64,000 nt of DNA, taken from Salegentibacter agarivorans. Lineage in GTDB: Bacteria; Bacteroidota; Bacteroidia; Flavobacteriales; Flavobacteriaceae. Positions 19,420 through 27,307 of this stretch are shown here, one piece after another. Positions within the stretch are counted from its first letter, which is position 1; each line of letters starts with the position of its first letter. The notes beneath the pieces were generated by a model. It was given only the letters and a program-made list of their open reading frames with translations, was not told where the DNA came from and did not search any database. The position numbers and the translations under genes are program-made. Where the stretch lies: assembly GCF_900113135.1 (NCBI RefSeq), contig NZ_FOOH01000015.1:1-64000 (forward strand), read 5' to 3'.

Positions 19420-20478
19420 ATGGCTTTATTAAAATCCTTATCGGCTAGAAAAAACGATCTTTCAAAACCCGAGAACCAACTTGCCTTTTTAAGCAACGGA
19501 ATTTTTAAAGAAGGAGAACTTCCTTTTTTTAAAGATAAAATTGCCAAAACCGGTAATTACCCGTTAAAACCTGAAAAACTAGAAATCCTTCAGCTTAATT
19601 TAGGTTATATGTGCAACCAGGTTTGTTCGCATTGTCACGTAGACGCCGGTCCCGATCGCAAGGAAATTATGACCAAAGAAACCATGCAGCAATGCCTGGA
19701 GGTTATTAAAACCACTAAAGCCCATACCTTAGATCTCACTGGCGGCGCACCGGAAATGAACCCGAATTTTAGATGGTTTGTAGAAGAAGCTTCTAAAGCA
19801 GGGATCAAAGATTTTATTGTTCGGTCTAACCTTACTATAATTCTGGCAAACAAAAAATACCACGACTTACCAGAATTCTTCAAAAAATATAATGTTCACG
19901 TAGTTTCCTCGCTTCCATTTTATAAAAAGGAAAAAACAGATAAACAGCGCGGAACTGGTGTTTTTGATAAATCTATCAAAGCTCTACAAATGCTTAACGC
20001 TGTGGGCTACGCACAGCCAGAAACAGAACTAAAATTGGATCTCGTATATAATCCATCAGGGGCCTTTCTACCTACCAATCAACAAGCACTGGAACAGGAT
20101 TTTAAAACCGCACTTAAAGAAGATTTCAATATAGATTTTGATAACCTTTTTGCTATTACTAATCTTCCTATAAGCAGGTTTCTGGAATTTTTGATCGCTT
20201 CAGAGAATTATGAAGATTATATGTATGCGCTTGTAGAGGCTTACAATCCCGCCGCGGTAGAGAGTGTGATGTGCACCAATACCATTTCGGTAAGTTGGGA
20301 TGGCTGGTTATACGACTGTGATTTTAATCAAATGTTAGAACTAAAAGTAGACAGCAAAGTGCAGCACATTAGCGATTACAACGAAGATTTGCTCAATAAC
20401 CGGGAAATAAGAATTTCACAACATTGTTACGGCTGTACTGCAGGTGCTGGAAGTAGCTGCCAGGGAACAGTTGCATAA
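19420..20478 (+). CDS. arsS: Arsenosugar biosynthesis radical SAM protein ArsS
   Basis: The 352-residue protein has a radical SAM cluster motif at C65, C69 and C72 (CNQVCSHC), the LDLTGGAPEMNP segment and a Cys-rich C-terminus (HCYGCTAGAGSSCQG) that may bind auxiliary iron-sulfur clusters. In cyanobacteria, ArsS transfers a 5'-deoxyadenosyl group to dimethylarsenite, yielding 5'-deoxy-5'-dimethylarsinoyl-adenosine. I infer the same here from the motif pattern and neighbours. No arsM methyltransferase is in the window, so the methylated substrate must come from elsewhere in the genome or the environment. Confidence 0.9.
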   Translation: MALLKSLSARKNDLSKPENQLAFLSNGIFKEGELPFFKDKIAKTGNYPLKPEKLEILQLNLGYMCNQVCSHCHVDAGPDRKEIMTKETMQQCLEVIKTTKAHTLDLTGGAPEMNPNFRWFVEEASKAGIKDFIVRSNLTIILANKKYHDLPEFFKKYNVHVVSSLPFYKKEKTDKQRGTGVFDKSIKALQMLNAVGYAQPETELKLDLVYNPSGAFLPTNQQALEQDFKTALKEDFNIDFDNLFAITNLPISRFLEFLIASENYEDYMYALVEAYNPAAVESVMCTNTISVSWDGWLYDCDFNQMLELKVDSKVQHISDYNEDLLNNREIRISQHCYGCTAGAGSSCQGTVA

Positions 20479-20502
20479 TTTTCACTTCTTAAATTTTAAA
20501 CT

Positions 20503-21120
20503 TTGAGCCTTAAACCTACCGAAGCTTTATTAATTATCTTTACCAGGAATCCAGAACCGGGAAAAGTAAAAACCAGGCTTGCCAAAGATGTTGGCGATAT
20601 AATTGCTTTTAAAATTTATAATTTTTTGCTGGAACACACTGTTTCAGTTACTAGAAATCTTGCAGTTGGCAAAGAAGTATATTATTCTGAAGGAATTGCC
20701 CAAAACGATATTTGGGACCCTGAGATTTATGCTAAAAAACTTCAGCAGGGAGAAGGCCTTGGAGAAAGAATGAAGAACGCCTTTGAAGAAGGCTTTAAAA
20801 ATGGCTACCAAAATATTATAATTATTGGCAGCGATCTTTACGATTTACAGCGGGAAGATCTGGAAAAAGCTTTTCAATTACTTCAGGAAAAAGATGCGGT
20901 AATTGGCCCGGCTACAGATGGCGGTTATTATTTATTGGGAATGAATCAATTGTTTCCAGAAGTATTTGAGGATAAAAAATGGGGAACCTCATCGGTTTTG
21001 GAGGATACTTTAAAGGATTTAAAAGGAAAAAATATCGGTTTGCTTGACGCCAGGAACGATGTAGATTATTATTCAGATATTAAAGATCATAAAGATTTTC
21101 AGCAATTTTTCAAAAATTAA
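20503..21120 (+). CDS. TIGR04282-type arsenosugar biosynthesis glycosyltransferase
   Basis: The 205-residue protein starts with TTG at 20503, giving MSLKPTEALLIIFTRNPEPGKVKTRL reduced to the family motif IIFTRNPEPGKVKTRLA. It continues with IIIGSDLYDL and AVIGPATDGGYYLLGM, which match the nucleotide-diphosphosugar-transferase-like family often linked to radical SAM proteins. It lies 24 bases after arsS. A role in attaching or activating the sugar part of arsenosugar is suggested by name and position; no activity has been shown that I know of. Confidence 0.85.
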   Translation: MSLKPTEALLIIFTRNPEPGKVKTRLAKDVGDIIAFKIYNFLLEHTVSVTRNLAVGKEVYYSEGIAQNDIWDPEIYAKKLQQGEGLGERMKNAFEEGFKNGYQNIIIIGSDLYDLQREDLEKAFQLLQEKDAVIGPATDGGYYLLGMNQLFPEVFEDKKWGTSSVLEDTLKDLKGKNIGLLDARNDVDYYSDIKDHKDFQQFFKN

Positions 21121-21123
21121 AAA

Positions 21124-21936
21124 ATGATTAAAGAAATACAGGAAACTACTAAATACCTGAAGGAAAAAGGATTTGAAAACCCTGAAATTGGAATAATCCT
21201 GGGCACCGGTTTAGGTCAGCTCTTAGACGAGATAAAAATAGAAATTGAGGTTAGTTACAATCATATTCCGCATTTTCCAACCGCAACGGTAGAATTCCAT
21301 AAAGGGAAATTAATTTTTGGAGAACTGGAAGGAAAAAAAGTGATGGTCATGCAGGGGCGTTTCCATATGTATGAAGGCTACACGATGCAAGATGTTACTT
21401 TTCCTGTGCGCATTATGCACCAGCTTGGTATTAAAAAACTACTTGTTTCTAATGCTTCCGGATCGGTAAATTTGAAGTTCAAAAAAGGTGAACTTATGCT
21501 AATTGACGATCATATTAATTTGCTGGGAGATTCTCCTTTAGCCTTTAAAGGAGTTTCACAAATGGGCGAACGTTTTGTGGATATGAGTGCGCCTTACGAT
21601 GCTGAAATGAATAAAGCATTTGAAATTATCGCTAAAAATGAAAGAATTACACTGCACAAAGGAGTCTACGCAGCACTTTTAGGTCCGCAATTAGAAACCC
21701 GTGCCGAATATAGAATGTTGCAGGTCTTGGGAGCAGATGCTGTGGGAATGAGTACCGTACCCGAAATTATTGTGGCCAATCATCTAAAACTACCGGTTTC
21801 GGCTATTTCTGTAATTACAGATGAAGGCGACCCAGATAACCTAGAACCGGTAAATATTAATGAAATTATTGCAATGGCCGAAAAAGCAGAACCAAATATG
21901 ATTAAGCTTTTTAAGGAAGTAATAAAATCTGTTTAA
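21124..21936 (+). CDS. Purine nucleoside phosphorylase
   Basis: This 270-residue protein is a trimeric-type (PNP I) phosphorylase. It has IGIILGTGLGQL at the N-terminus (phosphate loop), VMQGRFHMYEGY, the VSNASGSVN segment, GPQLETRAEYRM and DAVGMSTVPE. The reaction is phosphorolysis of inosine or guanosine to the free base and ribose 1-phosphate. It starts three bases after the previous gene. In this operon it may remove the adenine from the ArsS product, exposing the arsenic-bearing sugar phosphate. That is inference; adenosine is not the normal substrate of this type. Confidence 0.92.
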   Translation: MIKEIQETTKYLKEKGFENPEIGIILGTGLGQLLDEIKIEIEVSYNHIPHFPTATVEFHKGKLIFGELEGKKVMVMQGRFHMYEGYTMQDVTFPVRIMHQLGIKKLLVSNASGSVNLKFKKGELMLIDDHINLLGDSPLAFKGVSQMGERFVDMSAPYDAEMNKAFEIIAKNERITLHKGVYAALLGPQLETRAEYRMLQVLGADAVGMSTVPEIIVANHLKLPVSAISVITDEGDPDNLEPVNINEIIAMAEKAEPNMIKLFKEVIKSV

Positions 21937-22035
21937 GAACAGTTGCTTTGAACAAATTCAAAAGAAAAAATAAGAAATAATAACTTAATTTCGAAGAAGG
22001 CCCTGGAGCTTTTAAATCTCGATTATCGAGCACGT

Positions 22036-23328
22036 ATGGAACATATTGTTATTATAGGAAATGGGATTGCAGGAATTACCTGTGCGCGGCATATCAGGAA
22101 AAATTCCGATGCGAAAATTACCGTAATTTCTGCGGAAAGCGATTATTTCTTTTCCCGTACCGCATTGATGTATGTGTATATGGGGCATATGAAATGGAAT
22201 CACCTAAAACCTTATGAAGACTGGTTTTGGGAGAAAAATAGAATTGAACTAAAAAAAGCCTGGGTTGAGACCATATATTTTGAAGAAAAAACATTGCATT
22301 TTTCTTCGGATGAAACAATGAAATACGATAAGCTGGTTTTGGCAACGGGTTCAGTTTATAATAAATTTGGTTGGGAAGGACAGGATTTAGAGGGTGTGCA
22401 GGGCTTGGTTTCTAAACAGGATCTGGAGCTGCTGGAGAAAAACACCAAAAACTGTAAAAAAGCGGTAATAATTGGCGGCGGACTTATTGGCGTGGAACTC
22501 GCCGAGATGCTCAAAACCCGAAATATTGAAGTCACTTTCCTGATTCGGGAAGAAGCTTTTTGGCATAATGTATTACCAATCCAGGATGCTAAAATGATCT
22601 CGGAACATATTAAATCTCACGGTGTAGACCTTAGAGAGAAAACAGAACTGGATAAGATTGTTGCTAATGAAAATGGAAGAGTTAAATCTATAATAACAAA
22701 TTCCGGAGAAGAAATTGAATGCCAATTAGTGGGACTTTGCACCGGCGTTAAACCCAATATAGATTTTCTTAAACATTCAGCTTTAGAAACCGATAAAGGA
22801 ATTTTGGTAGATGAATTTCTACAAACCAATATCAAAGATGTTTACGCTATTGGCGATTGTTCACAATTAAAGCAGCCTTTATCTCATCGCAAACCCATTG
22901 AAGCAGTTTGGTATGCCGGCCGTATGATGGGTGAAACCCTGGCACAAACCTTAACATTAACAGGCAATGAAATACCCTACAAACCCGGAAACTGGTTTAA
23001 TTCGGCTAAATTCTTTGATATTGAATATCAAACTTACGGCAATGTTTCAGCAAAACCGGGCGATAACGAAATGCATTTTCACTGGCAGCATAAAGATAAT
23101 ACCAAAGCTATTACGATCGCCTTTGATGCAAATTCCAATAAATTCCTTGGAATAAACACCTTCGGAATTAGGATGCGTCATTCAGTTTTCGATCAATGGT
23201 TGAGCGAAAATCGAAAAATAGATCACGTTTTGGCTAATCTAAAACAAGCTAATTTCGATCCCGAATTTTATACTCATTACGAGAAAGACATTTTTAAAAG
23301 TTTTAAAGAGAATCTACAGAAAGCATGA
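22036..23328 (+). CDS. FAD-dependent pyridine-nucleotide-disulfide-type oxidoreductase
   Basis: The 430-residue flavoprotein has two Rossmann motifs: IVIIGNGIAGITCARHI (FAD, residues 3-19) and AVIIGGGLIGVELAEML (NAD(P)H, near 146-160). A further DVYAIGDCSQL segment closes the FAD site. No redox-active CxxxxC is present, so it resembles NADH:rubredoxin or nitrite-reductase-type oxidoreductases rather than disulfide reductases. It overlaps the Fe-S protein gene by four bases. The pair probably forms an NAD(P)H-driven electron chain. Confidence 0.85.
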   Translation: MEHIVIIGNGIAGITCARHIRKNSDAKITVISAESDYFFSRTALMYVYMGHMKWNHLKPYEDWFWEKNRIELKKAWVETIYFEEKTLHFSSDETMKYDKLVLATGSVYNKFGWEGQDLEGVQGLVSKQDLELLEKNTKNCKKAVIIGGGLIGVELAEMLKTRNIEVTFLIREEAFWHNVLPIQDAKMISEHIKSHGVDLREKTELDKIVANENGRVKSIITNSGEEIECQLVGLCTGVKPNIDFLKHSALETDKGILVDEFLQTNIKDVYAIGDCSQLKQPLSHRKPIEAVWYAGRMMGETLAQTLTLTGNEIPYKPGNWFNSAKFFDIEYQTYGNVSAKPGDNEMHFHWQHKDNTKAITIAFDANSNKFLGINTFGIRMRHSVFDQWLSENRKIDHVLANLKQANFDPEFYTHYEKDIFKSFKENLQKA

Positions 23329-24908
23329 GCAAAATAGAACATAACATGTCTCTCACGGCAGAAGCACCGGCAAAACTTTCTACTACGCAAAGACTAGCCA
23401 GTGGCATAGGTTTAGTTGGCCTTTTTATCTTAGTGCTTGCAGTTGCGAACGTGAATTTTCCCAATAAAACTTTATTCTTAACTTTATCTTTAGGGCTTAT
23501 CGCAGCCGGTACCATAATTTTTGCCAACGATCTCTATTTAGGAAAACACGAAGGCATAAAAAACGACGGAGTTTGGTTTAAATCGCTTAGCGGTCGCGGT
23601 TTTTGGGCCTGGATCCTTGGCATTTGCCTTACCCTTTTTTATGTGGTTTTGTATTGGTATCCACAATATTTAGGATTAAATGCTGACGGAGCCAATACCG
23701 GTATCATCTCACTTTTTGATCCATTAAGTCAATTCATTAGCGGAAATCCTGCCAGTCAATGGTTTGTTTACGGTACGCTTTACACGCTGGCAATCCTTAT
23801 TTTCGGCTATAAATTTATTCTCAAATATCGCAATAATCGCTACGAGGTAATTCGCACTTTTTCGGTGATGTTCTTTCAGTTGGGTTTCGCGTTTATACTT
23901 CCCGAAATTTTAATTCGCCTAAACCAACCTTACTATAATCCTGCCAATATATGGCCGCTTAACTACGATTTGTTTACCGATTATAAGATCAACGAATTCC
24001 TTTCGGCAGGCAATATTGGAGTTATTATGCTAGCTTTTGGTTTGATTTCCATTTTTGTAATCACTCCAATTTTAACTTATAAATACGGTAAACGTTGGTA
24101 TTGCAGCTGGGTTTGTGGCTGTGGCGGCCTCGCGGAGACCGCCGGCGATCCTTACCGCCAGCTTTCGAATAAATCACAATATGCGTGGAAAATTGAACGC
24201 TGGGTAATTCATAGCGTTTTGGTTTTTGTTACCGTAATGACCATCGCGGTTTTATACTCATTTTTAGGCGACAGTGCCAATGATTTCTGGCTTACCAAAG
24301 ATGTTTTTCTTTGGGGTGCGGCCGGATTTCTCACCTTCCTTTTTGCCGTAATTATGATTTTTAAGCGTAAAGAATTGGCGAAAGATGCTAAATATGGTGC
24401 GATTGGTTATTTAGTAGTGATTTTATCAATTATCAGTATCAATTATTTCAGCGGAAATGGGAATATCTTTTTCTTCGGCGGTTATCAACTTAGGGAATGG
24501 TACGGTTTCTTAATTGGCGCCGCATTTTCAGGAGTTATTGGCGTAGGTTTTTATCCAATTTTTGGAAGCCGAGTTTGGTGCCGTTACGGTTGCCCAATGG
24601 CGGCGATTTTAGGAATGCAGCAACGTCTTTTTTCAAGGTTTAGAATTACTACCAATGGCGGACAGTGCATTTCCTGCGGAAATTGCTCTACCTATTGCGA
24701 AATGGGAATTGATGTTCGCGCTTATGCTCAAAAAGGAGAAAATATCGTGCGCTCCAGTTGTGTTGGCTGCGGAATTTGCTCGGCAGTTTGCCCAAGAGGC
24801 GTTTTAAAACTTGAAAATGACGATATGGGCGGACGCATAAATTCTGAAGAAGTGCTGTTGGGAAATGATGTAGATCTAATGGATTTAGTAAACCAGAAAT
24901 CGAAGTAA
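23325..24908 (+). CDS. Membrane-bound 4Fe-4S protein (NapH/NosR-like)
   Basis: The 527-residue protein has several transmembrane helices, the twin motifs YCSWVCGCGG and WCRYGCPMAA typical of NapH/NosR-type membrane ferredoxins, and a C-terminal ferredoxin domain with CISCGNCSTYCEMG and CVGCGICSAVCPRG. Two [4Fe-4S] clusters are predicted. Such proteins move electrons across or along the membrane from quinol or a flavoprotein. It overlaps the FAD oxidoreductase gene by ATGA and is followed by GT2 with no gap. The acceptor is unknown. Confidence 0.85.
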   Translation: MSKIEHNMSLTAEAPAKLSTTQRLASGIGLVGLFILVLAVANVNFPNKTLFLTLSLGLIAAGTIIFANDLYLGKHEGIKNDGVWFKSLSGRGFWAWILGICLTLFYVVLYWYPQYLGLNADGANTGIISLFDPLSQFISGNPASQWFVYGTLYTLAILIFGYKFILKYRNNRYEVIRTFSVMFFQLGFAFILPEILIRLNQPYYNPANIWPLNYDLFTDYKINEFLSAGNIGVIMLAFGLISIFVITPILTYKYGKRWYCSWVCGCGGLAETAGDPYRQLSNKSQYAWKIERWVIHSVLVFVTVMTIAVLYSFLGDSANDFWLTKDVFLWGAAGFLTFLFAVIMIFKRKELAKDAKYGAIGYLVVILSIISINYFSGNGNIFFFGGYQLREWYGFLIGAAFSGVIGVGFYPIFGSRVWCRYGCPMAAILGMQQRLFSRFRITTNGGQCISCGNCSTYCEMGIDVRAYAQKGENIVRSSCVGCGICSAVCPRGVLKLENDDMGGRINSEEVLLGNDVDLMDLVNQKSK

Positions 24909-25694
24909 ATGCCGCAAAAAAATCAGGAATCAGAGAGTAAAACCCCGACCAATGATTCAGAAAAATATTCTGCTAATGATAAAAAATTTCATGATATAAA
25001 AACCTCTGTAGGGATTAAGGTTATTATTCCGGCTTATAACGAAGAAGAGTCCATAGCTAAAGTCATTGCAGAAATTCCTGAAATTGTTCAGGAAATAATT
25101 GTAGTAAGCAACAATTCTACTGATGCTACCGAAGAAAATGCTAAAAACGCCGGTGCCACGGTACTACAGGAGAAGCAAAAAGGTTACGGCTATGCCTGTT
25201 TAAAGGGAATGGATTATATTTCAAAACAAGAAAACCAACCCGATATTATTGTTTTCCTCGATGGCGATTACAGCGATTTCCCGGGCGAATTAACTAAAAT
25301 TGTGGCCCCAATTATTAAGGAAAATAAAGACGTTGTTATTGGCTCCAGGGTAAGAAGATGGCGGGAAAAAGGTTCAATGACCTTTCCGCAGATATTTGGA
25401 AACTGGCTGGCCACTTCGCTAATGAAATTATTTTTCAATGCCCACTTTACCGATCTGGGTCCTTTTAGAGCCATCAAATACAATAAGTTGCTTCAACTTG
25501 AAATGCAGGACAAAACTTACGGCTGGACGGTAGAAATGCAATTAAAAGCCTTAAAAAAAGGATTTTCTTACACTGAAGTTCCCGTACATTACAAAAACAG
25601 GATTGGCACTTCTAAAGTTTCGGGAACTTTGAAAGGTTCTATCTTTGCAGGAGTAAAAATCCTGGGTTGGATCTTTAAATATAGTTTTAAGTAA
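24909..25694 (+). CDS. Glycosyltransferase family 2, dolichol-phosphate-mannose-synthase type
   Basis: The 261-residue protein starts with a charged 35-residue leader, followed by a GT-A fold: VIIPAYNEEESIAKVI, a DxD-like VFLDGDYSDFPGE (about 115-127), and VIGSRVRRW. These match polyprenyl-phosphate glycosyltransferases of the DPM1 type. No transmembrane helix is seen. It starts on the base after the Fe-S gene stops and overlaps the next GT2 by one base. It may load a sugar on a lipid carrier for the polytopic enzymes downstream. Confidence 0.85.
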   Translation: MPQKNQESESKTPTNDSEKYSANDKKFHDIKTSVGIKVIIPAYNEEESIAKVIAEIPEIVQEIIVVSNNSTDATEENAKNAGATVLQEKQKGYGYACLKGMDYISKQENQPDIIVFLDGDYSDFPGELTKIVAPIIKENKDVVIGSRVRRWREKGSMTFPQIFGNWLATSLMKLFFNAHFTDLGPFRAIKYNKLLQLEMQDKTYGWTVEMQLKALKKGFSYTEVPVHYKNRIGTSKVSGTLKGSIFAGVKILGWIFKYSFK

Positions 25695-27160
25695 TGGATT
25701 TAGCCATTATCATTATATACACGCTTGCCCTGCTGCTTATTTTCTTCTATAGTATCTCGCAGTTGCATTTGTTATTGAATTACCTGAAAGCCAAAAAACA
25801 GATAGATGCTTCGGAAAAATTTGATTTAAAAAATCCTGCGGAAACACCTTTCGTCACTATCCAGCTCCCACTCTACAACGAACTTTATGTAGTGGAACGT
25901 TTGCTGAAAAATATTGCGAAAATTGATTATCCTCGTGAAAAATTAGAGATCCAGGTTTTAGACGATTCCACCGATGAATCAGTTGAGAAAATTAAAACCC
26001 TGGTAGAGCAACTTCAAACAACCGGACTCGACATCCAACATATTACCCGAAAAGACCGAAGCGGATTTAAAGCCGGTGCTTTAAAAGAAGGTTTAAAAAT
26101 CGCAAAAGGAGAATTTATCGCGATTTTTGATTCCGATTTTATGCCTAAAAAAGATTGGTTGCTACAAACAGTGCCATATTTCAAAGATCCTGAAATTGGG
26201 GTGGTGCAAACTCGGTGGGGACATATTAATCGGGACTATTCCTTGCTCACAAAAATTCAGGCTTTTGCTTTAGATTTTCATTTTATCCTGGAACAAACCG
26301 GAAGGAATTTTGGACGGCATTTTATCAACTTTAACGGGACAGCAGGAATATGGAGGAAGGAATGCATTTTAGACGCGGGAAATTGGAGCGGAGACACCTT
26401 AACCGAAGACCTTGACTTAAGTTACCGCGCACAGCTTAAGAACTGGAAATTTAAGTACCTGGAAGATGTGGAAACTCCAGCCGAATTGCCAGTGGCGATA
26501 AGCGCGGCGCGTTCGCAACAATTTCGCTGGAATAAAGGTGCTGCAGAGAATTTTAAAAAAAACTTCAAGAAGTTACTTAAAGACAAATCGGTACCTTTTG
26601 GCACTAAGTTTCACGCATTCTTCCATCTTCTAAATTCCAGTATGTTTTTAATCATCCTGGTGTTGGCGGTTTTAAGTATTCCGGTATTATTTATTAAAAA
26701 CAACAATCCGCAGTTTGGCTGGTATTTTAATTTGGTGGCTTTCTTTTTAGTAAGTACCGTGATTTTCTTTCTTTGTTATTACGCGGCTTATGTGAAGATT
26801 CACGGAAAAAGCTTTAAAAGCTTTTTGAAGTTTATAGGCATGTTTTTTACTTTCTTTTCGGTAGCGATGGGATTTTCGGTTCATAATTCCCTGGCGGTTT
26901 TGGAAGGTCATCTGGGGAAAAAATCGGCTTTTATTAGAACTCCAAAATTCAATGTAAGTTCCCTAAACGATTCCTGGAAAAAGAATATTTATATTCAGCA
27001 GAAATTTTCCTTAAGCATTGGGGTTGAATTTGCTTTATGGCTGTATTTTGGTTTCGGACTCTATAGCGCTTTTATGCTGAACGATTTTAGCCTCGCCATT
27101 TTCCACTTGATGCTGTTTATAGGCTTTGGGTTTGTTGTTTTTAGATCGGTTAGGGTTTAA
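25694..27160 (+). CDS. Membrane glycosyltransferase family 2 (cellulose-synthase-like)
   Basis: The 488-residue protein has an N-terminal helix, a processive-type GT2 domain (VTIQLPLYNE, VLDDSTDES, FIAIFDSDFMPKKDW, NFNGTAGIWR, TLTEDLDLSYR, and QQFRWNKG as the QxxRW signature, about residue 270-280) and four or more C-terminal transmembrane helices. The signature set is complete, so it should be active. Homologues act as beta-glucosyl or ceramide-type transferases; the acceptor here is unknown. It is directly coupled to the preceding GT2. Confidence 0.87.
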   Translation: MDLAIIIIYTLALLLIFFYSISQLHLLLNYLKAKKQIDASEKFDLKNPAETPFVTIQLPLYNELYVVERLLKNIAKIDYPREKLEIQVLDDSTDESVEKIKTLVEQLQTTGLDIQHITRKDRSGFKAGALKEGLKIAKGEFIAIFDSDFMPKKDWLLQTVPYFKDPEIGVVQTRWGHINRDYSLLTKIQAFALDFHFILEQTGRNFGRHFINFNGTAGIWRKECILDAGNWSGDTLTEDLDLSYRAQLKNWKFKYLEDVETPAELPVAISAARSQQFRWNKGAAENFKKNFKKLLKDKSVPFGTKFHAFFHLLNSSMFLIILVLAVLSIPVLFIKNNNPQFGWYFNLVAFFLVSTVIFFLCYYAAYVKIHGKSFKSFLKFIGMFFTFFSVAMGFSVHNSLAVLEGHLGKKSAFIRTPKFNVSSLNDSWKKNIYIQQKFSLSIGVEFALWLYFGFGLYSAFMLNDFSLAIFHLMLFIGFGFVVFRSVRV

Positions 27161-27176
27161 ATTCAGGCTTGTTACC

Positions 27177-27254
27177 GTCGTCACCCTGAATTTATTTCAG
27201 GGTCTAAGAAGTGGATCAGTTCATGTTAGATCCTGAAACGAATTCAGGATGACG
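27177..27254. repeat. REP-like double-hairpin element
   Basis: Two hairpins face each other as inverted copies of one unit. The left has stem ACCCTGAA / TTCAGGGT at 27183-27203; the right has ATCCTGAA / TTCAGGAT at 27230-27250. Outer sequences CGTCA and TCTAA are inverted between the halves as well. The second base pair is C:G on the left and T:A on the right, a compensatory change that keeps both stems. It has no gene. Confidence 0.8.
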
Positions 27255-27278
27255 AAGTATATATATGGATACAAATAG

Positions 27279-27307
27279 ACCTCACAGGTTTTAAAAACCT
27301 GTGAGGT
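27279..27307. repeat. Palindromic interspersed repeat (CCTCACAGG family), copy 2
   Basis: Perfect 14-bp arms (ACCTCACAGGTTTT / AAAACCTGTGAGGT) flank a single central A. It is the same family as 9676-9702. The right arm contains the first possible GTG start of the next gene. Confidence 0.85.
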
